The notes below the pieces were generated by a model, which was not told the origin of the DNA, ran no database searches, and worked only from the letters and a program-made list of their open reading frames with translations. The position numbers and the translations under genes are program-made. From Betaproteobacteria bacterium (GTDB taxonomy: Bacteria > Pseudomonadota > Gammaproteobacteria > Burkholderiales > Burkholderiaceae_C): a stretch of DNA of 64,000 bases. Positions within the stretch are counted from its first letter, which is position 1. Each line of letters opens with the position of its first letter. Positions 36,201 through 47,700 of this stretch are shown piece after piece. The stretch is from positions 24,149 to 88,148 of the forward strand of contig JANXSZ010000023.1 in the NCBI GenBank assembly GCA_025356445.1, given 5' to 3'.

Positions 36201-38341
36201 TCATTCCATGTCACGATGAAAGAACCATAGCCCTCAAAAGTTACAGGGTTTTGATAGGAGTTAATAGAGGCAAACGTTAGAGGTGCACTGACGCCACCTC
36301 CGTTAATAACGCTTTCAGGAGTGATGTAGACGTATTTCTGAGGATTTGTGTTCGGTACGGGGACATCAATTCGTGGAGATCCACCGGTCAGAGAGGCTGC
36401 CAGTGTTTTGACTTTCAGTGCATCTTTTACTGTGATCAAATCACTGGGTGGGGTTGCTATGGTGCGAATTTTTGAGGTATTGCCATAAAGTGCTGCACCT
36501 GCTGCTTGGTATGTTCCTCCCATCGCAGGCGCTTCTGGGCAAATGCCATTGACGTTATACAGTCCTCCCAATGTTTTGGCCGAACATGAGTTTTTATCGT
36601 CTGCAGTTGTCAGACCTTGACCAGATACGGAGCCGATAGATCGAAGTGTGCCCGCCAAGCCTTCTTCAGTGCCCACAAGATTGGTATACACATCCAGCGT
36701 CCCGTTGGCACGGTTATTCAATGTAGTGAAGGGGGTTGCCGCTTGCCCGTCAAAACTCAGTGCACTGCTTGACAGCGCAAGCGTATGCATGGGGCGACAA
36801 ATTGCATTGCCGTAAAGCGCTGTGCGTGTGGCATTGCTGTTGGACAGCGGGTCCTTCCAACTTATGACTGGTAAACCTGCGGCACTGTCATTGGATGTTG
36901 ATGTTGGGTTAGTGGACGGGTGGGCCGTTGTTCCGTCAAAAGCGTAGTACTGCAATGCCTGCACCAACATTTCCCCAACAGGGTTTCCCCATGCGGGTAA
37001 GTTGCCTTCACCCGATGAGCTGGGTGCATTGCCACCTCCATAAGTATTTGGACTTCGCCCGTAAAGCGTAAAGGCATCAATCGACTTAATGGCACCGTTA
37101 CCTGTTGTTCGACTGTCCGGTGCAGCTAGCGTGGTTGCACAACCCGATGAAGCGCTGTGGCAAAAAACGCCTGTAGTTGGATTGATTTCATCGGCAAAAT
37201 CGCCCATGTTTTTCCGCAATGCACCTGCTGTGTGGTTCAGGTCGTAGCTGCCTGAAATTACGCCAAATTCTGCTCGTGCTGCACCGCCTGTACCCGAGAA
37301 TCCAAACTCTTGAAATAAACCGTAAGGCTTGAAATTGGTCGTTGAACTGGGGGGGAAAGCTTGGCAATGCTCTTCCCCTAGTAAAGTGGCATCACATACT
37401 TTGACGCGCATGGTCAGTTCTGGACCAATAAGACCTGCGTTATAAGTTGCACCATCTGTAGCCTTACTTGGGATGGTGACTTCATGGGCTATACCGCCAT
37501 TCCCTTTATCGGCATCTTTATAGTAAGTAGCCAGTTTGGGACCAAATGTGCCAGAGGAATAGGTTTCACGCCATTGACACAGCTGAATTTCTACCGTGGA
37601 CCAAAAGCGAACATTGCCTTTAACCATACGCATAACAGGTGTACTGTTACTTGCGTCTGTAGCTCCCATGTTGCATATGGTTAAGCCAGCATACACATTG
37701 GCATTACTGCCTGTCGTTTTTATTAAATCTGTTGTTGCGAAAGGTGTGTAATCGCGTATGTCAAGCCCTTTATAGTATTTTGTAAATGAATGGGCATCCC
37801 AATTCAATTTGGCGCGCTCTAGTACAGTTGCTGTAGAAGTATCTGTACTTCGAGTACCACCATAAAGCATTTTTCGAACAATATCTAAGCGTGTCATGGA
37901 TGCCCAGTTAAGGAAATTGCCACTCCACTGGCTAACACCCAGTAAACAAGTATATCTATCTACGTTTTGTGCTCCTACGAGAGTGCTTACAATTGTTGCG
38001 AAAGTAATTGGATTGAATTGGCTGCTTGTAACGTTATATTCGTAGCATTTAGTTGGGTCAAAATAACCATAGTATTTGAATGTTGGTTTGAATGTGGTGT
38101 CAATAATTCCGTCACCATCTAAATCTTCAAAATCAGTATAGATGGGGCCAAACAAACTGTGATCTTTCGTCGTGGCCAGCATCATCATGGGACGATTAGA
38201 GGTGGTCACAACATTGGGTGGAATGGCTGTGCGTGGTTTTGAGACATCAACAGGTGTCGCTGTGCCAAGCGAAGGCTGAAGTAAGCCTAGAATGGTAATG
38301 AATGCCGCAACAAAACGGTGGATTGAGGTCAGGGGTTTCAT
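33242..38341 (-). CDS. pilY1: PilY1-like pilus tip adhesin
   Basis: A very large exported protein of 1699 residues. The start at 38341 has GGAGAAATT as ribosome site and gives a clear signal peptide ([14 protein letters not shown], ending LGTATP). A longer open frame upstream lacks these. The C-terminal third is the PilY1 beta-propeller domain, with [19 protein letters not shown] and the calcium-binding-type loop [15 protein letters not shown]. The N-terminal part has repeated Asp-rich loops such as [15 protein letters not shown]. PilY1 governs pilus extension, adhesion and surface sensing. Base composition is clearly richer in A+T than in the flanking rib and nrdR genes. Confidence 0.93.
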   Translation of the reverse strand: MKPLTSIHRFVAAFITILGLLQPSLGTATPVDVSKPRTAIPPNVVTTSNRPMMMLATTKDHSLFGPIYTDFEDLDGDGIIDTTFKPTFKYYGYFDPTKCYEYNVTSSQFNPITFATIVSTLVGAQNVDRYTCLLGVSQWSGNFLNWASMTRLDIVRKMLYGGTRSTDTSTATVLERAKLNWDAHSFTKYYKGLDIRDYTPFATTDLIKTTGSNANVYAGLTICNMGATDASNSTPVMRMVKGNVRFWSTVEIQLCQWRETYSSGTFGPKLATYYKDADKGNGGIAHEVTIPSKATDGATYNAGLIGPELTMRVKVCDATLLGEEHCQAFPPSSTTNFKPYGLFQEFGFSGTGGAARAEFGVISGSYDLNHTAGALRKNMGDFADEINPTTGVFCHSASSGCATTLAAPDSRTTGNGAIKSIDAFTLYGRSPNTYGGGNAPSSSGEGNLPAWGNPVGEMLVQALQYYAFDGTTAHPSTNPTSTSNDSAAGLPVISWKDPLSNSNATRTALYGNAICRPMHTLALSSSALSFDGQAATPFTTLNNRANGTLDVYTNLVGTEEGLAGTLRSIGSVSGQGLTTADDKNSCSAKTLGGLYNVNGICPEAPAMGGTYQAAGAALYGNTSKIRTIATPPSDLITVKDALKVKTLAASLTGGSPRIDVPVPNTNPQKYVYITPESVINGGGVSAPLTFASINSYQNPVTFEGYGSFIVTWNDILMGGDYDMDITGFLRYDIVINTASPSGYDIKITSDIPGVCGGAAGTHGFSVIGVQKAGVSANGRYLTHQHYNSGKLTGMPPTSEYLCGDDTYRANIMTYPTTPLSPATVASNTPISPTPSTSETYATTVCNVTGDGTTKDPGIPNLPAYCTVKPYAYPVSMSFNMVGETSALIRDPLWYAAKYGYFKSSTKNSDGTYTEVPLPNVDQNTWDSVNADGTSGSDGIPDGYFLARRPDLLEAQLRRALNDVTGKSNASPATSSTRLVSGGYKYVVSFDPNTFDGNIEAYAVNQDGDFYTSPTFRAGQLLGCRTNGPCTGITADAGNTRSIITNSGNGASAGVKFRWASLPVAYKTQMTTASNNVLTTTNAQAALDYIRGDQSKELTNQLRQRGTNPLGPIVSSTPWIQPVPSANYFGSAYKGYTDFATNNKDRKKLLWAGANDGMLHAFNPGSGTDTGTSSDKDSNAGKEVFAYIPGMLANRLAEIPLQRSSALTTLNGAPFVTGTESRPDDYIWSYVDGSPFTGDVRLGAESNSNSASDWRTYLFSSLGRGGRGVFALDTTNYAFLESGEGNAASIFKWQFTMDDDIDMGYLVNEFSMNNSTRQPMPIAKLNNGKFAYLIGNGNKSANGKAVLYILFVDGPSGALGAWISGTDYIKLEAEAGSGNGLSQVTWLDVDSNGTADAVYAGDLKGNMWKFDLSATSPLSWKVAYKSGVTNQPLFTAKSGATGTGAGLPITTAPEYAYGPFDGPVILFGTGNAFEALDYPNTSVNQRIYGIWDRPAFSYTTGSRTLPSDLSTLAARTYTRDSDGNVKITGTAADVDWTSQDGWYVTLPGDSEMLVSDPDLRARVLVFTTIRPPSTTATCTTRPDVSLFAIDPLSGTAKRRVLGSTTSGTTVTASVGTGIQDQKIRVTNDATSRSFKTTVSCVAGTAGCTCVGTKCTKSVASTCTNGQKSPRIVGETTDKSLCFNTSPRQQWREIPGLRTDR

Positions 38342-38372
38342 AATTTCTCCAGTAGCGCAGTAAAGCGTATGC

Positions 38373-39050
38373 TTATTCTTCGCTAACAAAAACTGTTTGC
38401 AAAACGACTTGTGTGCGACGTGTGTAACCAAAGCCCCGAGCTGTGATTCGGTAAGCATCAGCTTCTTGTCCACCGCTTACTTTTTTCTGAAAATATTCAA
38501 TCAAATATTCTGGTTGAATTACCACACCACGGATTGCTGCTGCCCCGGTGAAGGTTCCTAGCGGTACGCCGCCGGTGAAGGTGCAATTGGCAGAATCTTT
38601 GGGTGTACGTGCAGGTTTTGTTGTGTAAACACTGTTCCAAAGTCCGCCTTTACTTGCTGGCCACCAAGGTTCACTGTTGGCGGTACTCCCAGCGGTAGCC
38701 GTTGTCCAATTCGAACTAGCGTATAAGCCGCTTGAATCTAAGCGACATAAGCCCATCGGGCAGGTCGAATCAAAACTCCACACTGCAGGCCGTGTGCAAG
38801 ATATGTTGGTCGCATCCAGCACCACACTGGATAAATCACGCTCAGCATCACGCAATGCAGATTCAGCAGCCTGCCGTGCAGCTTCCATTTCAAGTTCATT
38901 GCGAGCAGAACCTTCACCAAGAATTGCTTTGCGTGCTGATAGCACAGCGATACTGGTGATGCAAATTAAAAAAAGCAACACCACAATCAGCGATAAACCT
39001 TGCTGTGTATACGCTTTGCGGACTGTTGCTGAACTGTGGGGTGTACGCAT
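38373..39050 (-). CDS. pilX: minor pilin PilX
   Basis: A 225-residue PilX-like protein. The prepilin-like N-terminus is QQG|LSLIVVLLFLICITS. Position 5 of the mature chain is Val rather than Glu, as seen in PilX proteins that cap or prime the pilus. A PilX C-terminal domain follows (EMEAARQAAESALRDAERDL near 55-75). It lies five bases from pilW and 31 bp before pilY1. PilX, PilV, PilW and FimT/FimU normally form the priming complex that carries PilY1. Confidence 0.88.
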   Translation of the reverse strand: MRTPHSSATVRKAYTQQGLSLIVVLLFLICITSIAVLSARKAILGEGSARNELEMEAARQAAESALRDAERDLSSVVLDATNISCTRPAVWSFDSTCPMGLCRLDSSGLYASSNWTTATAGSTANSEPWWPASKGGLWNSVYTTKPARTPKDSANCTFTGGVPLGTFTGAAAIRGVVIQPEYLIEYFQKKVSGGQEADAYRITARGFGYTRRTQVVLQTVFVSEE

Positions 39051-39055
39051 AAAGT

Positions 39056-40177
39056 TCAGTACGACTGGGTTAAGCGGTTACGCACTGCAAAAACCTGCAC
39101 ATGCCGTTTGCGTATTGATCCATCCGAGCTGCTGTAACTCTGTGCTACATCGTCTGTGCAATCTTGATATTTGCGTGCCACACCACTGGCATCATTGATT
39201 CTTGCGCTACTGCCTAGCGTACGGGTCATCATGCAAACCCTAACAGCTGTGACACGGTCCCATGGTTTATAAGTTTTATCTTCAAAAGTTTGATCGATCA
39301 AGGCATTTACACCTGTGGCGGTGAAGAAGCTTACCGGTGCAAGTGACAGTGAAACCGTATTGTTGGGAATATCAAAAACACCGTATGTTATTTGCAAATC
39401 CTCTACCCCCAGCAGAATTGGTTGGTAGACACTCGCCAGATCATTGGTTTTGCTGCCACTGGCACCATTGCCACTGCACGCCAAGCTCATGGTTGTCACA
39501 ATAAATTTCTCTATTTCAGTTGTGGTGTCCGCAAGTGCATACCGATTTGATACAAATAAAGGTAGCTGTGGGGGTAAATCTTTATTTTCAGTCGTAGGTA
39601 CTGGCGGTGTTTTTGTTAAGTCTGGTGTGCTGTTAAGTTTTCTGGTTTTATTGATTACGTCATTTCCTACATCTGAGCCAGTACAATCGTTGCGATTACC
39701 TATATTTGCATTATCAGATTCACTGGTAAAATAATTTAGTACAATCGAATCTGGTGCAGACCTGTTTGGTGCAACGATAGCGGTTGCATCACAAGCTGCA
39801 GTTTTTGAATTGAATTTGCCACCCTCGCAACCAAAAATTCCCGAGAGATAAACTGCATTAGGGCTTTCTGTTGTCCATCCAATAGGGGGATAGTTGTCTA
39901 TTATCTTACCTTGTGGGAAATATATTGTTGTAGGTGGCATTACAACGGGATAACTTCCTGCTTGTGCAATATCACGACCTATTAGTTGTAATGCAAATGT
40001 ACCTGTTTCAATGCTGTCGCTGGTTTTTGCTTGGGTGGTATCTGTTTCTCGTACATTCAAATAAACCATGCTTGCTGCCAGTATCAATACCAAAGTGATT
40101 GCCATACTTATAAGCAATTCAACAAGACTGAAGCCTCGATTTTTATAATGGTTTGAATGGTATGCTTTCATAATCAT
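39056..40177 (-). CDS. pilW: minor pilin PilW
   Basis: A 373-residue PilW protein. The prepilin site RG|FSLVELLISMAI has Glu5 and is followed by a hydrophobic helix ending near MVYLNVRETD. The long C-terminal domain is typical of PilW. I start at the ATG overlapping the pilV stop (ATGA at 40177-40174), which suggests translational coupling. A start two codons later (MKAYHS) is also possible, and no clear Shine-Dalgarno sequence decides between them. Confidence 0.88.
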   Translation of the reverse strand: MIMKAYHSNHYKNRGFSLVELLISMAITLVLILAASMVYLNVRETDTTQAKTSDSIETGTFALQLIGRDIAQAGSYPVVMPPTTIYFPQGKIIDNYPPIGWTTESPNAVYLSGIFGCEGGKFNSKTAACDATAIVAPNRSAPDSIVLNYFTSESDNANIGNRNDCTGSDVGNDVINKTRKLNSTPDLTKTPPVPTTENKDLPPQLPLFVSNRYALADTTTEIEKFIVTTMSLACSGNGASGSKTNDLASVYQPILLGVEDLQITYGVFDIPNNTVSLSLAPVSFFTATGVNALIDQTFEDKTYKPWDRVTAVRVCMMTRTLGSSARINDASGVARKYQDCTDDVAQSYSSSDGSIRKRHVQVFAVRNRLTQSY

Positions 40178-40821
40178 GGGATGAAAGTAAAACGATTGCA
40201 ACGTACGCCCACTGGTGCACCTGCCGTTGCTGGGCAGCAGTTCTGCAGACTCATTCGATTACTGCCTGAAGTTTCTGTTGATGTAGTACATATTGGCGCT
40301 TTAATGAGCTGGCTGGCCGCCGCTTTACCTTTGTCGGTGTAATCTTTATCAAACCACATTATGGTTGCTTGAAAACCTTGGCTGCGATCACCTTCTAAAA
40401 GAGCAGCTCCACTGGGTAATGCCGCACGAATACGCTGACGCCAAAACATCATGTCGTAACTGGCCCTCTGTGTCGATGTGCAGGTCGTTGCCGTAGCTTC
40501 ACAATCTGGACTGGGTGTCGTGAGTGTTGTTCCTTGTTGTGTATCCCAAGAATCTGCCAAAACATAAGCAGATATACTCGCTAAACCAGTATTCGCATTA
40601 TTACCCGCTTGATCTGCATTTGATCGAATACGACTTGCTATGTCGGAGAAAATAGGGGCTACCATACCGCGAACACGATTGCCTTGTTGGTACTTGGTGG
40701 TAGCAACTTGCAAACCTGCAATACCCAGCATGCCAATTGAAAGTACCACCATCGCTACCAGTACTTCTATGAGTGTTACGCCTTTAACCGTCGCACGCCG
40801 AAGATAATTAATCTTTAGCAT
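40174..40821 (-). CDS. pilV: minor pilin PilV
   Basis: A 215-residue PilV protein. The prepilin peptidase site KG|VTLIEVLVAMVV is followed by VLSIGMLGIAGLQVATTKYQQ, the classical PilV stretch. The ATG at 40821 has CTGGAG upstream and overlaps the end of the fimT/gspH gene by seven bases. It is part of the tightly packed minor-pilin operon. Confidence 0.9.
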   Translation of the reverse strand: MLKINYLRRATVKGVTLIEVLVAMVVLSIGMLGIAGLQVATTKYQQGNRVRGMVAPIFSDIASRIRSNADQAGNNANTGLASISAYVLADSWDTQQGTTLTTPSPDCEATATTCTSTQRASYDMMFWRQRIRAALPSGAALLEGDRSQGFQATIMWFDKDYTDKGKAAASQLIKAPICTTSTETSGSNRMSLQNCCPATAGAPVGVRCNRFTFIP

Positions 40822-41456
40822 GTTGAACTCCAGGAAATAGTACGTGTACGTCCCACTGAGTCTAGGCAAATATTGAAACCATATTTCTGTGTGACTGCAC
40901 TGTTTGTTGTCATATAAGACATATCGAACTCATTTGCACCCTGTAAACCTGGCCGACCGCTTGAATCAAAAAATATTTTATTGAAGCCATTGGTTTGAGC
41001 TTGCAAGTTGTAATCGCTACCGATTGATGGTCTTATTACCAAGTAATCTTCAGGTCGTGGCGGACGGCTATTTATGATTTGGGTACCTTTAATGCAATCT
41101 TCCTTCAGAAAAACAATCCAACCGACTTGCCAGTCCGAGCCTGAATTCGCGCATTGAGGCCCTGCTGTGACGTTGGGTGGTGTGGCTGCATCTGTTGTAA
41201 TTGCATCGCCCGTATTGGTGCTGAGGCACATTACTGTGCAGGTATTACGGCTAACAGACTCATTGCGAGCACGTAAAACATTGCCTGTAAATTGATTGCC
41301 AATACTTGACATCCGCCCTTTGATAATGACGTCTTGCAGTGCGGGCGCTGCCAGGCTCATTAATATAGCGGCTATAGCCAGTGTCACCATGAGCTCTAAC
41401 AAGGAGAAGCCGTGGGCACTGGTATATGTTGGGCGTAAGAGTCTAAAGCTGTGCAT
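40815..41456 (-). CDS. fimT: minor pilin FimT/GspH family
   Basis: A 213-residue pseudopilin. The processing site HG|FSLLELMVTLAI carries Glu5 and leads into AAILMSLAAPALQDVI. The C-terminal GspH domain contains the conserved GWIVF and the final IKYGFN-type strand here read as QKYGFNICLD. It is the first gene of the pilin set, 72 bp downstream of nrdR. The symbol could equally be fimU. Confidence 0.88.
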   Translation of the reverse strand: MHSFRLLRPTYTSAHGFSLLELMVTLAIAAILMSLAAPALQDVIIKGRMSSIGNQFTGNVLRARNESVSRNTCTVMCLSTNTGDAITTDAATPPNVTAGPQCANSGSDWQVGWIVFLKEDCIKGTQIINSRPPRPEDYLVIRPSIGSDYNLQAQTNGFNKIFFDSSGRPGLQGANEFDMSYMTTNSAVTQKYGFNICLDSVGRTRTISWSSTC

Positions 41457-41528
41457 AGCTTTAGTTTGCCATGGTTTGTAAGGCGCTTGTCAACCGCTTG
41501 GACGTTGCGTCTTACCTTTTATCGGATG

Positions 41529-41978
41529 CTATTTGCCGACCTCATCCACCAATGCCCGAAATGCATCAATATCCTCAAAGTTCCGGTATACGCTGGCAAA
41601 TCGCACATAGGCCACTTTGTCCAGTTTTTTGAGCTCCCGCATCACCAGTTCGCCGATGCTGGCCGAGGCTACTTCGCGCAGACCTAGGTTGCGTAGTCGT
41701 TCTTCAATCCGCTCTACAGCGGCATCAACTTGCTCTGTGCTGACCGGGCGTTTGCGCAGTGCCAAGTTCATGCTAGCGAGGAGTTTGATGCGCTCGTAAT
41801 CAATTCTGCGGCCATCTTTCTTAACGATGGCTGGAAAGTTCACATCAGGGCGCTCATAGGTGGTGAAGCGCTTTTCACAGCTGCCGCATTGGCGGCGGCG
41901 GCGAATGAAATCCCCTTCTTCGGCAATGCGTGTCTCCACGACTTGCGTTTCGGCATGGCTACAGAAGGGGCATTTCAT
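41529..41978 (-). CDS. nrdR: transcriptional repressor NrdR
   Basis: NrdR represses ribonucleotide reductase genes in response to dATP and ATP. The 149-residue product has the N-terminal zinc ribbon (MKCPFCSH with [14 protein letters not shown]) and an ATP-cone domain (about 49-139, [16 protein letters not shown]). It lies six bases downstream of glyA, the standard glyA-nrdR order. In this lineage ribD usually belongs to the same block, but here the minor-pilin set stands between. Confidence 0.95.
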   Translation of the reverse strand: MKCPFCSHAETQVVETRIAEEGDFIRRRRQCGSCEKRFTTYERPDVNFPAIVKKDGRRIDYERIKLLASMNLALRKRPVSTEQVDAAVERIEERLRNLGLREVASASIGELVMRELKKLDKVAYVRFASVYRNFEDIDAFRALVDEVGK

Positions 41979-41984
41979 GGCTCT

Positions 41985-43241
<1,257 letters not shown>

Positions 43242-43262
43242 GGCAGTCCTTCAGACGGTATG

Positions 43263-43448
43263 CCTTGCCGTAAAAGCAGATGGGATAGTCCATATCCTTT
43301 TGCTTCCCAGCAAGGGCTGCCCAGGCGAACGGCTGAACGCCTTGGGGCTGCTGCCCTGCGGCGGTACGCTTCCCAGTGGTTGCCACACAGTGTGTGTGAG
43401 TCCACGTCAACATCTGGAAGCTTCCGATGCCTATCGCCAGTTGCGTAC
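43263..43448 (-). promoter_or_regulatory. ZTP (pfl-type) riboswitch of glyA
   Basis: Read on the minus strand, the leader shows the ZTP aptamer core: CAACTGGCG (about 43443-43435), then GTGGCAACCACTGGGAAGC (about 43383-43365), then CGCCTGGGCAG (about 43327-43317). The GGCG of the first element and the CGCC of the last can form the class-defining pseudoknot. Downstream, CCTTGC (43315-43310) can pair with GCAAGG (43268-43263), enclosing two further nested stems (AAGCA with TGCTT, GGATA with TATCC) just ahead of the GAAGG ribosome site. ZTP signals folate one-carbon shortage. Translational control is inferred. Confidence 0.85.
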
Positions 43449-43483
43449 AGCCTAAGTGTAGCTGACCCTGACCGGCGAGGTCG

Positions 43484-44308
43484 TCATTCCACCGTGGTGG
43501 TTAAGGCCGCTACTTTTTCTATCAAGAGTTCAGTGGGTTTTGGCACAATTTGTTTGATGACAACAGGTGCTGCGACAGGGTTGGTCGTAGGTACCGAGCG
43601 GCCTGCAATAACCTGCTGCAAGCGCTGGTTTTCTTGCAGCACTTTGGTCGCGTAACCGCCGTCGTCACCACTGCTGGCACCGACGTACTGTTTTAAACCG
43701 CCTTCGAGTGAGCCCGCTCTGGCGATGCAGTCTTGTAGCACCTTCACGCCGACACGCAAATTGGTGACAGGGTCAAAAGCTGCGAGCTTGCCGCCAAAGC
43801 TTTCATATTTGTCGGTATGAACGGAGGTCATGACCTGCATCAAGCCTTGCGCGCCGACAGGGCTTTGGGCAAACGGGTTGAAGCCTGATTCAATCGCCAT
43901 CACGGCCAAGATCAGTGTCGGTTCCAAGCGTGCACGTTTGCTCACCTCAAAGGCTTCGGCCACCAATGCGCTTACAGGTTCTGGAGCGACACGGTATTTT
44001 TTGCTCAACCAGTAGGCGAGAGCCGCTTGGGGCTTGGGCAAGTTCTTGGGATTGGTCGCGGTAGCGCGGTCGGTGGCATCTGCCTCGACCTCCATGCCCA
44101 CCGCATCCATTTGACGGGCTTGCAGCCACGCCATCAGCTGCGTTTCTCCTGTTTGGCGCAATTCAGGTTGGGCCAACAGGCCGAGTACGGTAAAAACCAC
44201 GGCTAAGCCTAAAAGGGCAAATCCATTGTGGGTCAAGTTAAAAACACCTCGTGTGACGAAAGACGCAGTGTCTTTTGCACGCTGGGTGAGCTTGTTGAAA
44301 GCTGTCAT
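43484..44308 (-). CDS. membrane-anchored lytic transglycosylase (SLT domain)
   Basis: A 274-residue cell-wall hydrolase. One transmembrane segment lies at about 29-49 (GFALLGLAVVFTVLGLL). The transglycosylase domain follows with the catalytic Glu in AVMAIESGFNPFAQSPVGAQGLMQVM and later GGLKQYVGAS. I start at the ATG preceded by GAGGAAA (44308); a longer open frame to 44449 has no ribosome site and reads as upstream leader. The C-terminal 40 residues are low-complexity. It is divergent from the DUF748 gene. Confidence 0.9.
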   Translation of the reverse strand: MTAFNKLTQRAKDTASFVTRGVFNLTHNGFALLGLAVVFTVLGLLAQPELRQTGETQLMAWLQARQMDAVGMEVEADATDRATATNPKNLPKPQAALAYWLSKKYRVAPEPVSALVAEAFEVSKRARLEPTLILAVMAIESGFNPFAQSPVGAQGLMQVMTSVHTDKYESFGGKLAAFDPVTNLRVGVKVLQDCIARAGSLEGGLKQYVGASSGDDGGYATKVLQENQRLQQVIAGRSVPTTNPVAAPVVIKQIVPKPTELLIEKVAALTTTVE

Positions 44309-44719
44309 AGCATTTCCTCTGCTCGCGAGTGCTCCATGTGGGGAAGCCGCTGAGGCTCCAAAAACAAGGGCACCCGTTTGTTTAAGGTACGCAATTTTGA
44401 CTGCTGCGTGCGTTGTCATGAAGACAACTGCTGGAGAGTGCAACAACAAAATCTAGCCGGAATCGGCGGCGAGTTCGGGTTTTCCCGGGTCAACGACGCG
44501 GGATTGGCGGATTCTAGGAGGCATCAATATGTCGAGTCAATAATAAAAACTAGAGTCTTTATACTTATTGGTTACATAGATTATGTTGGGAATAGCCATT
44601 CACACGTGTGGCCTATAGCTTCGGTGCTACGCAATTTGCGTATGAATTAAAGGTAAATTGAGGGTAAATCGAGACAAAATGGATAAAAAACTTGTGTATT
44701 TCCACAGAAAATAACCACC
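44309..44719. promoter_or_regulatory. gene-free divergent region with palindromes and direct repeats
   Basis: No gene of ordinary size is visible here. The region holds a 10-bp palindrome CACACGTGTG (44601-44610), a perfect 15-bp palindrome TACGCAATTTGCGTA (44628-44642), and two head-to-tail 11-bp repeats GGTAAATTGAG and GGTAAATCGAG (44652-44673). An AGGAGG ribosome site stands seven bases before an ATG that opens a four-codon frame (44529-44543, MSSQ). Base composition between 44530 and 44700 is A+T-rich. The elements lie in the right place to regulate the DUF748 gene. Confidence 0.55.
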
Positions 44720-47700
44720 ATGAACCCAATAGCCCTTCCTAAACTCACCAACAGAGGGCTTCGTGCAGGCCTCAAAACCTTGGTGCTTGGCGCAATCCTC
44801 GTGGCCGTTATTGGGGTGAGCAGCATGGCTTGGTTGCCGTGGTTGGTCAAGCGCGAGATTACGGCAGTGGGCCATGAAAAGCTGGGCCGCGCACTCAGTG
44901 TCGTGGACGTGCAGTTCTCCCCTTGGTCACTCACGCTGCGTCTGGACGGCTTGGCGATGGCGGCCGCAGACGGTGGCATTGCGCAGCTGCGGGTGAAGCA
45001 CATCGTGGTGGATGCAGCTGTCGATTCACTCTGGCGGCTTGCCCCTGTGGTCGATGCCATTACGGTCGATACCCCGCAACTGAGGCTAATCCGCAAGACT
45101 GATGGTGGCTATGACCTGGATGACATCCTGGCCCACCTCACCAAACCTGAACCCACTGCGCCTGAGAAGCCCGCCTTGTTTGCACTCTACAACCTGTCAC
45201 TGACTGAGGGTGCGGTCGATTTCACAGACCAAGGCCGCATCCACACCCTGCGCGATTTGCATATCGCCCTGCCATTTTTGAGCAACCTGCCTTCGCAGCG
45301 CGATGTAAAAGTGTCGCCTCACCTGGCCTTTGTGCTCAATGGCAGCCGCTTTGACACGGCGGCTGAAGGCACGCCTTTTGCCCAAACCCATAAAACCGAG
45401 GCCACACTGAAAGTGGCCGGTTTGGACTTGAAACCGTATTTGCCCTATTTGCCCCGCACGCTGCCAGTCAAGTTGCAAGCTGCCTTGTTGGATGTGGACA
45501 TGAAGTTGGGGTTCGAGCAGGCTCCGGACACCCGCGTGCGCCTCAGTGGCACGGTAGCGGCCCATCAGCTTCATATAGCGACCCCAGCAGGTCAGCCCCT
45601 GTTGTCCTTGGATGGGCTGAATGTGCGGCTGGCCGATGTGCGTCCGCTAGAAAAAATCGTCAGGCTCGAAGCGATCGAAGTGCAAGCCCCTCGTGTGGCT
45701 TTACAGCGCGAAGCTGACGGGCAACTGCAATGGCCTCGCAATGCGGTGACCGTTGCCGTACCGCACCGTGCAAATACACCTCATACTCCTGAATCTATAG
45801 CTTCAAAAGGCCAGCAAGAGGGCGCTACAGCCGGTTTAGCTGAAAAAACTATCCCCGGTGCCTGGCAGGTTGAGCTGCAACGCTTTTCGCTTACCGACGG
45901 CGCGTTGACATGGGTCGACGCCAGCATGCAGCCCAAAGCAAACCTGGGTTTGAATCGCTTGACTCTCCAGGTCACGGACTTGGCATGGCCGATGAAGCAA
46001 GCGGTACCGTTCAAGGGCGTGGCCAGCCTGGACGGTGTTGGTACACCGGGCCAGCTCACCTTCAATGGCACTGCCAGTTTGCAAGCCGCCCACGTGAGCG
46101 CCACGGTAGCCGAGCTGCCCTTGGCGGTGGCATCAAGTTACCTGAGCCCGCATCTGGTGCCCCGTTTGCAGGGGCAGTTGAACACGCAATTTGGGGTGGA
46201 TTGGAAGGCTGAGGGCAATGACCTGAACCTGGCCATTCCGCAACTCAGCCTGACCCAATTGGCCTTGGTGGACGGTGCCAGGTCTGCCAATGTTCTTGCT
46301 TCAGTGCAGCGCATCGAGTTGACTTCTGCCACCGTCGCGCTTGCCAAACAAGAGGTCAGCATCGCAGGCGTCACTGTTAAAGCCCCTAAAACCCGCCTTG
46401 AGCGGGGTGCCGATCAGCACTGGATGTTTGAGCATTGGTTGAAAGCGGTAGCTTCTCCACCCATCGCCCAAGCCGCGGCCCATGGTGCGTCCATGGCCAA
46501 GCCTGCCCTGCCGTGGAAAGTCGCGATTGCTGATTTCAGTGTCGAGGGCGGTGCCGTTCATTTTTCTGACAAAGGCACTGCGCCAGCCACCCAGCCTGTA
46601 GACCTCGACCTGACCGCTCTCAAGCTCAATCTGAAAAGCTTCTCCTCCATCAGCGATAAGCCCTTGCCTGTCAGTCTGAGTGCCCGTATTGGTGCGGGTT
46701 CGCAAACACCAGGCTCTCTGGCGGTACGTGGCACCCTGGCACTGACGCCGCTCGCCCTGCAAGCTACGGTAGACGCTAAACGTCTGCCGGTTCATGCTGT
46801 AGCACCTTACGCCGCAGGCCTGCTGAACCTGGATTTGGTGCGCGCCGATACCAGCTACCAAGGTCAGGTGCAGTTTCGCCAAACACCCTCTGGCTCCCAG
46901 GTCATCCTTAATGGTGATGTGAATGTGGAGGACTTCCACGCCAACTCTCAAACCGACACGCAGGCCGCCGACCGCGCCAGGGCACAAGCCACGGGAACGG
47001 CTGCAGACATCAGCAATGAACTGCTGCGCTGGAAGGCCCTTGCTGTGCGCGGACTGGCTGTGAAGTTAGCGCCCAACGCCGCTACCCAGGTTGACGTGAA
47101 GGAAACGGTGCTGTCCGATTTTTTTGCCCGACTCATCCTTCATGAAAATGGTCGTCTCAACTTGCAAGACTTGGTGAAGAAGGGCTCCAAAGAAACTGCA
47201 ACTGCAACTGCAACTGCAGCACCTGTCCCTGCTGTGCCAGCCACTACAGGCATTGCCGCCATCGTTCACATTGGCCCGGTCAGCCTGCTCAACGGCAAGG
47301 TCTATTTCTCAGACCATTTCGTCCAACCTAATTACTCCGCTGATTTGACTGAGCTGACCGGGCGGCTCAGTGCCTTTTCAAATGATGTCGCGGTGGAAAC
47401 GGGAGGTGTTCAAACGGGAGGGCTTCAGTTGGCGGATCTCTCACTGCGGGGGCGCGCTGAAGGCTCTGCATCGCTGGAGATTTTGGGCAAATTGAACCCG
47501 CTGGCGAATCCGCTGGCGCTGGACATTCAAGGCAAGGTGCGCAATTTGGAGTTGCCGCCGCTCTCCACTTACGCCATCAAATACGCGGGTCATGGCATTG
47601 AGCGTGGCAAGCTCAGTCTGGATGTGAACTACCTGGTCAAACCCGATGGCCAGCTCAGTGCGAGCAATAAACTGGTCTTGAATCAGCTCAACTTTGGCGA

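Noticed and set aside
38342..38473. Longer N-terminus for PilY1
   Set aside because: The extra 44 codons overlap the pilX end and have no ribosome site, whereas the internal ATG has one and starts a proper signal peptide.
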